From an uncultured Gemmatimonadota bacterium (GTDB lineage: Bacteria; Gemmatimonadota; Gemmatimonadetes; Gemmatimonadales; GWC2-71-9): a stretch of DNA of 11,707 nt. How positions within the stretch are numbered: the first letter of the stretch is position 1; each line of letters opens with the position of its first letter. The translations under genes and the position numbers were made by a program. The stretch is from NCBI GenBank assembly GCA_913009915.1, contig CAJVYZ010000029.1, positions 1 to 11,707 on the forward strand, read 5' to 3'. The notes beneath the pieces are model-generated. The model made no database searches, had not been told where the DNA came from, and saw only the letters and a list, made by a program, of their open reading frames with translations. This document shows positions 6,299-11,707 of this stretch, in pieces.

Positions 6299-7126
6299 AT
6301 GGATCGGTTGTATGTGGAGGGACGCGCCTGGTGCACCATTCCAGAGGACGGACGTCGATCGGATGCCCAAGCGAATAGTGGAATCACCACGCCCGGTGTC
6401 AGAATCAGGTCTTTGGGATCGGCTGGTAGATTTTATCGCCAGTGCGGCCCGGATGCATGGCGCAGTGGGAAAGTCCCCCAACGAATAACCTCGAACGGCG
6501 ACCTGGCCGACCTCTACGCGTCCGTCACCGCCGCGTTTCTCCGAGACTGGTCTCGAGGCGGAGGGAACGAGACTCCCTTGATCCTTGAGGTCGGCGGCGG
6601 TAGCGGCCTGTTTGCTTGGCTTCGCCTGGCCCGTTTCGATGCCCACTCGGCCAGACGGTGCTTACCCCACCTGATGCACATAGTCGAGGAAGGAGATCCT
6701 TTCGATCGGAAGACCATGGGAGAGTGCCTACTCGAAGTATACAGATGTGAGCTTCCGGAATCAGATGAGGAAAGCCTGGATACCCACATCGTGTTTCTCT
6801 TCATGAAAGCCAAGATGTACCAAGAGACGGTTCAGCTCCTCACAATGTCGATGCTCGAGACGGGCCGAAGTGCCGAGCGTCTCTACCTGCTTGCCGTGGC
6901 CGCAAATAGGCTCGGAAGGAAGGAGGAAGCATCCCGCTTGCTCTTCGAGATTCTCGAGGGCGACCCGAACTATTGGACCGCCATGCGGGGCGCCGACGGT
7001 ACTCTTTCGGAACTGGTAGAGTGGTTGCTCGCCGTGGACGAAGACGACTTGCACCTCGATCACATGGTACTGCGCGCGTCGGTAGCGGCGTTCTCTCGCT
7101 TGGACACACCGAAGCAGTCCGCCTAG
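6299..7126 (+). CDS. Unrecognised protein with TPR-like C-terminal repeat; possible frameshift near 6475
   Basis: 275 residues from ATG 6299, not recognised. From about 6490 the frame looks genuinely coding: LADLYASVTAAFLRDW, LARFDAHSARRCLPHLMHIVEEGDPF, LEVYRCELPESDEESLDTHI and ERLYLLAVAANRLGRKEEAS, the last resembling one TPR unit followed by FEILEGDPNYW. The first 60 residues from 6299 look non-protein-like. Another frame reads MPKRIVESP (from ATG 6363) and SESGLWDRLVDFIASAARMHG, which looks more like a natural N-terminus; one added base in the C-run at 6475-6479 would join it to the main frame as GKSPQRITSNGDLADLY. So the true gene may be 6363-7126 with an indel. ILEVGGGSG resembles SAM-methyltransferase motif I, but no other motif follows. 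The nucleotidyltransferase gene starts 44 bp downstream, suggesting an operon. Confidence 0.6.
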   Translation: MDRLYVEGRAWCTIPEDGRRSDAQANSGITTPGVRIRSLGSAGRFYRQCGPDAWRSGKVPQRITSNGDLADLYASVTAAFLRDWSRGGGNETPLILEVGGGSGLFAWLRLARFDAHSARRCLPHLMHIVEEGDPFDRKTMGECLLEVYRCELPESDEESLDTHIVFLFMKAKMYQETVQLLTMSMLETGRSAERLYLLAVAANRLGRKEEASRLLFEILEGDPNYWTAMRGADGTLSELVEWLLAVDEDDLHLDHMVLRASVAAFSRLDTPKQSA

Positions 7127-7157
7127 CTTTGCGGCTCATACCGATCTCTCAGAGGCC

Positions 7158-7163
7158 AAGGAG
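7158..7163 (+). promoter_or_regulatory. Shine-Dalgarno AAGGAG deciding the nucleotidyltransferase start
   Basis: AAGGAG lies 7 nt before ATG 7171, an optimal site. The frame is open further upstream to 6973, but that part overlaps the preceding gene and reads as Arg-rich shadow sequence. Confidence 0.85.
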
Positions 7164-7170
7164 ACTCGAG

Positions 7171-8418
7171 ATGGGGGTCCAACATCTCAACTCGCACTTT
7201 CTGACTAGGTGCCTCCGGACCGGCCGAGATGACGACCTTCAGGCCGAGCTGCGCCGGATCGATGTCGAATCATGGCGTCAGCTGGTCGATCGAGCGGCAT
7301 GGCATGGCGTTGCACCCCTACTTTACTACAGGCTCGCACGTGTCGAAAGCCTGGTGATCCCAAAGGAACCGGGTGCTCGCCTTCGTCATCTCTACCTCCA
7401 TTGCCTCTTGAAGAACAGGGCGATCCTGGAGCAGCTCTCGGAGATCGTTCTGAAGACCACTGAGGCAGGCTGTTCGGTGCTGGTCCTCAAAGGTGCCTAC
7501 CTTTCGTATTGCGTCTACCAAGAGGCGGCCCTACGACCGATGGCCGACATCGATCTCTTGGCGCGCCCCCACGATGTCGAAAGGGTACAGCGCCACCTCA
7601 ACACGCTCGGTTATCGCTCCACTGCGCAGTCCCCGGCCATCGACTACTCCGAACACCATCATCTGAGACCAGTATCCAAGGTGGGGTCGGTCGACGTCGA
7701 GGTGCACCACGATTTGGCACCTGAGGGAGCGCCGTTCGAGCACGACATCGTCGGTCTATGGGATCGATCGACTCGTACTCGGGTTGGCGATCTCGACATA
7801 CCTCATCCGGCGCCGGATGACCTGCTGCTCCACGTGTGCACCCACGCGGCCTACAACGATGAGTTTCTGTTGGGGCTGCCAGCTGCGTGCGACATTGACG
7901 CAGTGGTTCACAGGATAGGTCACCAGTTGGACTGGGATCGACTCATTCAGACCGCTAACTCGGATGGCCGCTCTCGCTTCGCGTACGCGGCTCTCCGGCT
8001 GACCCGGGCGCTCCTCAAAACTCCGATTCCGGAGGATGTGCTCGCTTCACTCGACCACGACCACGCGGACGACGAAGTGGTGGAGGATGCCGTCGCCTAC
8101 GTGCTGAACATGGCCGGCGAAGTGCCCACCACGCTCAAGTCCATGGGAGAGGTCACCACAGCAGGTGCCAAGCTCAAGACGTTATGGCAGGGGGTGTTCC
8201 CACCGCCGGAGACGCTCCGGCGTATCTATCATTTGAGAGCTGGAACCAAGCTTCAGTTCCTCTACTACGTCATACGGCCCTTCGATCTCCTTGTTCGACG
8301 AGGGCGTCAAGTTCTCGGCTTGGTCATCGGAACATCTAGTTCGAGGTCGGCACTGGAGAAGGAGCGGTGCCGGCGTGTGATCGGGGCATGGGTGGGAGCG
8401 AAGACCCCCAAGATCTGA
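7171..8418 (+). CDS. Nucleotidyltransferase family protein (NTP_transf_5 type)
   Basis: A 415-residue protein of the uncharacterised nucleotidyltransferase family (Pfam PF14907 type), the usual length. Seen: WHGVAPLLYYRL (44-55), typical of the N-terminal helical part; LVLKGAYL at 104-111; R-P-M-A-D-I-D-L-L at 122-130, with metal-binding carboxylates D126 and D128; then VDVEVHHDL at 174-182, where E177 probably supplies the third carboxylate in place of the more usual D-x-H; and a His-rich helix DDLLLHVCTHAAYND around 218-232. Members transfer a nucleotide to an unknown substrate. They recur next to HprK-like kinases and PqqD-like proteins in lasso-peptide and HPr-rel-A clusters, which fits this context. 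Likely cotranscribed with the preceding unrecognised gene. Family confident, substrate unknown. Confidence 0.87.
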   Translation: MGVQHLNSHFLTRCLRTGRDDDLQAELRRIDVESWRQLVDRAAWHGVAPLLYYRLARVESLVIPKEPGARLRHLYLHCLLKNRAILEQLSEIVLKTTEAGCSVLVLKGAYLSYCVYQEAALRPMADIDLLARPHDVERVQRHLNTLGYRSTAQSPAIDYSEHHHLRPVSKVGSVDVEVHHDLAPEGAPFEHDIVGLWDRSTRTRVGDLDIPHPAPDDLLLHVCTHAAYNDEFLLGLPAACDIDAVVHRIGHQLDWDRLIQTANSDGRSRFAYAALRLTRALLKTPIPEDVLASLDHDHADDEVVEDAVAYVLNMAGEVPTTLKSMGEVTTAGAKLKTLWQGVFPPPETLRRIYHLRAGTKLQFLYYVIRPFDLLVRRGRQVLGLVIGTSSSRSALEKERCRRVIGAWVGAKTPKI

Positions 8419-8519
8419 CGGAAGTCTCGCCGATAAATTGGAACACCTTCGGCTCCTACTCTCTATGGCCGATGCCCCTGTGAGGTCTCAGCTGGGCTTC
8501 GGCTGGCCCCCCGAGCAGT

Positions 8520-9884
8520 TCACGCGACGCTCACGGCCTTGACGTTCACGAACTCGCGGATGCCGAACTCCGACAGCTCCCTGCCATACCCGCTGTCCTT
8601 GATGCCGCCGAACGGCAGCCGGGGATCCGACCGCACGAAGGTGTTGACGGCACACACTCCGGCATCCAGAGCGTCGGTCGCGATCTGTCGGGCCCGTGCC
8701 GTATCGTTCGAGAATACGGCCGCACCCAGACCGTAGACCGAATCGTTGGCGATCCTCACGGCGTCGGCGGCGTCCTCCGCGGTGATGACCACCGCGACCG
8801 GACCGAACAGTTCCTCCTGGTATGCCGGCATACCGGGGGTAATGTCGGTGAGCACGGTCGGCTGGTAGAACCACCCGGGTCCGGGCTCGGCTTCCCCGCC
8901 GAGGATGCAGCTGGCGCCCTGCGCCACGGACCGCTGCACCTGGTCGTGAAGCGTTGCCCGCAGGTCCTCCCGTGCGAGCGGGCCGACAGTCGTTTCCTCG
9001 GCCATCGGGTCGCCCACCACCGCCTGCGCCATGCCCTCTACCACTCGCTGCAAAAAGGCATCGGCGACGGTGCGGTCCACGATGAAGCGCTTGGCCGCCA
9101 CACAACTCTGCCCGGTGTTGATCAGCCGGCTGACGACGCAGGCCCGGGCCGCGGCCTGGAGATCCGCGTCAGCCAGCACCAGATAGGGGTCGCTGCCACC
9201 CAGTTCCAGTACCGTCTTCTTGAGCTCCCCTCCCGCGGTAGCCGCCACGGCCCGTCCAGCCGCCGGACTCCCGGTGAACGTCACCGCCCGCACCGCCCGA
9301 TGAGCGATCAACCCGTGAACGTCCTCGTTGGAGACGATCACGGAGCGAACCAGATCGGCCGGGAACCCCGCGTGCTCGAACAACGCCTCCAACGCCAAGC
9401 CGCACCCCGTAGTATTCGGCGCGTGCTTGAGGAGAACCCCGTTCCCCGCCGCCACCGCCGGCGCGGCGAACCGGAGTGCCTGCCAAAACGGGAAGTTCCA
9501 CGGCATCACCGCGAGCACCACGCCGAGCGGGGAGAAAACCACGAAGCTCTCGGCCATGTCAGTGTCAACCGGAGTCTCCGCCAGGAACCGCGGTGCGTTC
9601 TCGGCGTAGTATTCGCACATCCAGGCGCACTTCTCGACCTCGGCGCGCGCCTGACCGATAGGCTTCCCCATTTCGAGGGTCATGAGGCGAGCGTATTCTT
9701 CGCTCCGCTCCCGCAGTACCTCCGCCAGCCGGTCCACCAACCGAGCTCGGTCGTCGACCGGCACCCTGGCCCACTGATATGCGGCCTTTCCCGTCGCCTC
9801 CGCCACCGCCGCCGCGTCTTTCATAGCCATGATGGCGTACCGCCGAATCGATTCGCCGGTCGCCGGGTTGATCGTTTCAATCAT
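8520..9884 (-). CDS. sad: NAD(P)-dependent succinate-semialdehyde dehydrogenase, Sad/GabD type
   Basis: A 454-residue aldehyde dehydrogenase, full length for this subfamily, oxidising succinate semialdehyde (or a related aldehyde) to the acid in the cytoplasm. Seen: an INPATGE start; PWNFPFWQ at 128-135 (Asn130 of the oxyanion hole); LLKHAPNTTGC at 151-161; the FTGS cofactor turn (203-206); general base E227 in LELGGSDP; catalytic Cys261 in GQSCVAAKR; EELFGPVA; and LPFGGIKDSGYGREL near the C-terminus. HAPN, ELGGSDP and the AREDLR...QV segment match my memory of E. coli Sad (YneI) better than other aldehyde dehydrogenases. ATG 9884 is chosen over GTG 9893 because AGGTGA lies 5 nt before it. 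It converges with the nucleotidyltransferase gene (101-bp gap) and diverges from the DinB/aldolase genes. Confidence 0.93.
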   Translation of the reverse strand: MIETINPATGESIRRYAIMAMKDAAAVAEATGKAAYQWARVPVDDRARLVDRLAEVLRERSEEYARLMTLEMGKPIGQARAEVEKCAWMCEYYAENAPRFLAETPVDTDMAESFVVFSPLGVVLAVMPWNFPFWQALRFAAPAVAAGNGVLLKHAPNTTGCGLALEALFEHAGFPADLVRSVIVSNEDVHGLIAHRAVRAVTFTGSPAAGRAVAATAGGELKKTVLELGGSDPYLVLADADLQAAARACVVSRLINTGQSCVAAKRFIVDRTVADAFLQRVVEGMAQAVVGDPMAEETTVGPLAREDLRATLHDQVQRSVAQGASCILGGEAEPGPGWFYQPTVLTDITPGMPAYQEELFGPVAVVITAEDAADAVRIANDSVYGLGAAVFSNDTARARQIATDALDAGVCAVNTFVRSDPRLPFGGIKDSGYGRELSEFGIREFVNVKAVSVA

Positions 9885-9889
9885 CGGAG

Positions 9890-9895
9890 TCACCT
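9890..9895 (-). promoter_or_regulatory. Shine-Dalgarno AGGTGA deciding the dehydrogenase start
   Basis: On the minus strand AGGTGA is followed by 5 nt and ATG (9884-9882). The alternative GTG at 9893 overlaps this site and has no ribosome binding site of its own. Confidence 0.65.
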
Positions 9896-9927
9896 GTGGA
9901 ATAGGAGCAGCGTCATGGCGCTCTTCG

Positions 9928-9957
9928 TCGACACGATTGAGAACCGGTCGTTATCAT
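9928..9957 (+). promoter_or_regulatory. Candidate sigma70-type promoter for the DinB fragment
   Basis: TCGACA (9928-9933, 5 of 6 to consensus), an 18-nt spacer, then TATCAT (9952-9957, 5 of 6). Transcription would begin near 9964, about 38 nt before GTG 10002. Found by eye in a GC-rich genome, so a chance match is possible. Confidence 0.4.
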
Positions 9958-9987
9958 CCCGCAGGAAGTATGTCCCGAGACCACCAA

Positions 9988-9993
9988 GAGGAG
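9988..9993 (+). promoter_or_regulatory. Shine-Dalgarno GAGGAG of the DinB fragment
   Basis: GAGGAG lies 8 nt before GTG 10002 and is the strongest ribosome binding site near the DinB frame. It supports the GTG start and suggests the fragment can still be translated. Confidence 0.65.
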
Positions 9994-10001
9994 AAGTTTC
10001 C

Positions 10002-10199
10002 GTGTCAGTCTTCACCAATCCGGCCGCCGCCGCCGAGGGCGGCGCCCAAGCCTACATCGATGCCACTCTCGGCCTCCTGGGCGACCGCGATCCACTGACG
10101 GTTCTGCGCCAAGGGCCGGCAGCGTTCGAGGAGTTGATGAGCGGAAGCTCACCCGAACGGCTGCGCCGGCCCGAGGCGCCCAGCAAGTGGTCCGCCGCG
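10002..10199 (+). pseudogene. DinB-family protein, N-terminal fragment (66 codons)
   Basis: From GTG 10002 the translation reads SVFTNPAAAAEGGAQAYIDA, then LGLLGDRDPLTVLRQGPAAF and PERLRRPEAPSKWSAA. I recognise this as the start of DinB/YfiT-like four-helix proteins, where P-x-K-W-S is followed by the first helix with a metal-binding His (typically HLADSE). The match stops right after KWS, and only 114 bp remain before the aldolase start, too little for the missing 100 or so residues. The frame stays open without a stop into the aldolase gene, so ribosomes starting at 10002 would make a 466-residue fusion with a nonsense linker of about 38 residues. Either a real deletion remnant or an assembly junction. 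DinB proteins often act in thiol metabolism or are of unknown function; this fragment lacks the metal site. Confidence 0.7.
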
Positions 10200-10256
10200 G
10201 TTTGCCGACGGCGTTCTTGGGAATCGCCTCTACCAACCGGTAACGGATGGCACGGT

Positions 10257-10284
10257 GTCACAATCGGTACAGCCGTGATAGAAT
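10257..10284 (+). promoter_or_regulatory. Candidate sigma70-type promoter for the D-threonine aldolase-like gene
   Basis: GTCACA (10257-10262, 4 of 6), a 16-nt spacer, then TAGAAT (10279-10284, 5 of 6). Expected start near 10291, about 23 nt before ATG 10314. It would give the aldolase gene its own transcript, independent of the DinB fragment. Confidence 0.4.
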
Positions 10285-10313
10285 GCAGTCGTCCCGCCGG
10301 TGAATCGAGCGCC

Positions 10314-11402
10314 ATGCTGACCGATTTCGAAACTCTGGAAACACCCGTCCCGCTGATCGACCTCGATCGGCTTCAGCGCAACCTCGACCGAATGGCGGGG
10401 TACGCTGCGGAGCACGGCCTGGCGCTCAGACCCCACATCAAGACGCACAAGTCGCCCATGGTCGCCGGAGAGCAGATCCTGCGCGGTGCCAGCGGACTCA
10501 CCTGCGCCACGCTACATGAAGTCGAAGTAATGAGTGAGATGTCGCGCGACATCCTGTTGGCCTATTCGCCGATCGGTTACGCACGCCTCCGCCGGCTAAT
10601 GCGCATCAGCGAATCATTGCGGTTGTCGGTCATGCTGGATTCCGCGGAAGCCATCGAGGGTCTGGCCCACGCCGCCGAACGCGCCGAACGAGACATAGAC
10701 GTGCTGGTGGAACTCGATCTGGGAATGCACCGCGTCGGGGTGCAACGCGCGTCCGACGCGGTAACCCTGGTACGCCAGATCGAAGCGAGCCCCCGGCTGC
10801 GATACGCCGGTATCGGGTTCTATCCGGGGAACATCCGCGACCACGTCTCGGCCCAGCAACCGGCGTTGGCTGCGCTCAATGACGCCCTGGCGACGATGAT
10901 CGGCGAGCTGGAACGGGTAGGATTGGCGCCCCGAGTGGTAAGTGGCGGCTCGACGCCAACGGCCTGGAACAGTCACCTCATCGGCGGCCTCACCGAGATC
11001 CGTCCCGGTACTTACGTCTTTAATGACCGGACCACCGCCGAGATCGGTGCCTGCGACTGGCACGATTGCGCCCTCACCGTCCTGGCCACGGTCGTTTCCA
11101 CGTCGGTGCCGAACCAGGCGGTCATCGACGCCGGCAGCAAGGCCCTCGGCCGGGAGCCGCTCCGCAGCGACGGCGCGGGCTACGGCGTCGTCGTGGGACA
11201 GCCCGACGTGGTGGTCGGCGCCATGTCCGAAGAGCACGGACTGCTGGACCTGTCGGGCACCTCCTGGCGCCCGGCCATCGGCGACCTGGTCCGGGTAATC
11301 CCCAACCACGCCTGCCTCGTGGTGAATCTTCACGACCAGGTGATCGGCGTTCGAGGCGACGCCGTCATGACCCGCTGGCCGGTGGCGGCGAGGGGGAGGT
11401 AG
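10314..11402 (+). CDS. D-threonine aldolase / D-serine dehydratase-like PLP enzyme
   Basis: A 362-residue enzyme, full length for the family. It has an alanine-racemase-like N-terminal barrel and a C-terminal D-serine dehydratase-like domain; members cleave D-threonine to glycine and acetaldehyde or dehydrate D-serine, using PLP and a divalent metal. Seen: TPVPLIDLDRLQRNLDRM (10-27); R-P-H-I-K-T-H-K-S-P (39-48), where K43 is the expected Schiff-base lysine; VLVELDLGMHRVGV (around 130-143), a barrel strand near PLP; SGGSTPT, the usual phosphate-binding turn; EIRPGTYVFND; and near the C-terminus EEHGLL and P-N-H-A-C, the His/Cys metal site. ATG 10314 is chosen because the ETPVPLID start follows at once; its ribosome binding site is weak (GGTGA). 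Family sure; D-Thr versus D-Ser activity not decided by sequence alone. Confidence 0.92.
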   Translation: MLTDFETLETPVPLIDLDRLQRNLDRMAGYAAEHGLALRPHIKTHKSPMVAGEQILRGASGLTCATLHEVEVMSEMSRDILLAYSPIGYARLRRLMRISESLRLSVMLDSAEAIEGLAHAAERAERDIDVLVELDLGMHRVGVQRASDAVTLVRQIEASPRLRYAGIGFYPGNIRDHVSAQQPALAALNDALATMIGELERVGLAPRVVSGGSTPTAWNSHLIGGLTEIRPGTYVFNDRTTAEIGACDWHDCALTVLATVVSTSVPNQAVIDAGSKALGREPLRSDGAGYGVVVGQPDVVVGAMSEEHGLLDLSGTSWRPAIGDLVRVIPNHACLVVNLHDQVIGVRGDAVMTRWPVAARGR

Positions 11403-11455
11403 GCGGGGGCTGCGGGGGCTGCGGGGGCTGCGGGGGCTGCGGGGGCTGCGGGGGC
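11403..11455 (+). repeat. Six tandem G-rich 9-mers (GCGGGGGCT)
   Basis: Unit GCGGGGGCT repeated five times exactly plus a sixth copy lacking its last base, beginning directly after the aldolase stop. Each unit has a run of five G, so the plus strand could form a G-quadruplex. It is close to the artefactual contig end, so copy number is unreliable. Confidence 0.9.
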
Positions 11456-11493
11456 ACGCCAAGATGCTCACTTCCAACCATCCGTCAAGCCCC

Positions 11494-11565
11494 TACCGCC
11501 TGTTACCGCCCTTACCGCCCTTACCGCCTTTACCGCCTTTACCGCCCTACCGCCCTACCGCCCTC
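11494..11565 (+). repeat. Tandem TACCGCC(Y)(T) repeats, about eight imperfect copies
   Basis: TACCGCC recurs eight times at 8- to 10-bp spacing, with linkers TGT, CT, CT, TT, TT, C, C and CTC, and runs straight into the adapter sequence at 11566. It is a different unit from the G-rich array 40 bp upstream. Low-complexity intergenic sequence; the true extent is unknown because the genomic part of the contig ends here. Confidence 0.85.
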
Positions 11566-11707
11566 AGATCGGAAGAGCGTCGTGTAGGGAAAGAGTGTAG
11601 ATCTCGGTGGTCGCCGTATCATTAAAAAAAAAAAAACCACACATACACGATAAGTACCCACATCTCACCTACACCCACACTACACATCACGCGTCTACAA
11701 TTCATGC
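11566..11707. other. Illumina adapter read-through, poly-A and noise (not genomic)
   Basis: 11566-11623 begins AGATCGGAAGAGCGTCGTG and ends CGCCGTATCATT: all 58 nt agree with the reverse complement of the TruSeq universal adapter as I know it. It is followed by 13 A (11624-11636), typical of reading past the end of the template, and by about 70 nt of C/A-rich sequence with no biological features. This part should be trimmed. Confidence 0.97.

Noticed and set aside
6560..6620. SAM-methyltransferase motif I (ILEVGGGSG)
   Set aside because: No acidic residue or motif II-IV at the expected distances, and the rest is helical and TPR-like.
8946..9915. Upstream part of a very long plus-strand frame (8946-11402)
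   Set aside because: This part is antisense to the clear aldehyde dehydrogenase gene and reads as Arg/His/Pro-rich shadow sequence; only 10314-11402 and the 10002 start are supported.
11403..11565. Possible CRISPR array or Pro-Arg-Ser repeat protein on the minus strand
   Set aside because: Units are 8-10 bp without spacers, so not CRISPR; the PRS repeats on the minus strand come from an antisense frame over the aldolase gene.
11624..11636. A-run as terminator or poly-A signal
   Set aside because: It directly follows the adapter sequence and is a read-through artefact.

Overview
This is a high-GC bacterial contig, probably from a metagenome. The gene mix (CxxC/HMPGH TPR lipoprotein, DUF2277, multi-domain multicopper oxidase, a DinB protein of the 'GLLGDRDPL' type, D-threonine aldolase family) reminds me of Gemmatimonadota or a related environmental phylum. 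That assignment is inference only, because no marker gene is present. No rRNA, tRNA, transposase or CRISPR array was seen.

Layout. 2-836 (+): the C-terminal end of a glyoxalase-like VOC protein, then a complete GNAT acetyltransferase. 841-2493 (-): a large TPR lipoprotein, convergent with the GNAT gene. 2758-4230 (+): a multicopper oxidase gene that appears internally deleted and frameshifted, then a 69-residue membrane protein whose stop lies in a heptamer repeat, then a DUF2277 protein. 4231-4732: a long gap with one strong hairpin and no convincing gene. 4733-8418: the most interesting part, with a PqqD-like protein (+), an HPr-kinase-like ATPase (-), an unrecognised protein with a TPR-like motif (+) and a nucleotidyltransferase-fold protein (+). 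8520-9884 (-): a Sad-type succinate-semialdehyde dehydrogenase. 10002-10199 (+): the first 66 codons of a DinB-family gene. 10314-11402 (+): a D-threonine aldolase / D-serine dehydratase-like PLP enzyme.

How the genes work together. The combination PqqD-like + HprK-like kinase + nucleotidyltransferase recalls the poorly understood 'HPr-rel-A' systems and the accessory genes of some lasso-peptide clusters. Here I see no asparagine-synthetase cyclase, no transglutaminase-like B2 protease and no separate precursor gene. The PqqD-like protein instead carries a twin-arginine-like hydrophobic segment and ends in a 33-residue, Gly/Lys/Arg/His-rich tail. A RiPP-like or peptide-export system in which the PqqD protein carries its own cargo is a reasonable hypothesis, but untested.

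Data quality. The contig end is artefactual. From 11566 the sequence matches the Illumina TruSeq universal adapter (reverse complement, 58 nt), followed by 13 A and about 70 nt of C/A-rich noise. Bases 11566-11707 are not genomic, and the low-complexity repeats just before them deserve suspicion. Two genes (multicopper oxidase, DinB) look internally deleted and one (6299-7126) may be frameshifted. Assembly error should be excluded before reading these as biology.
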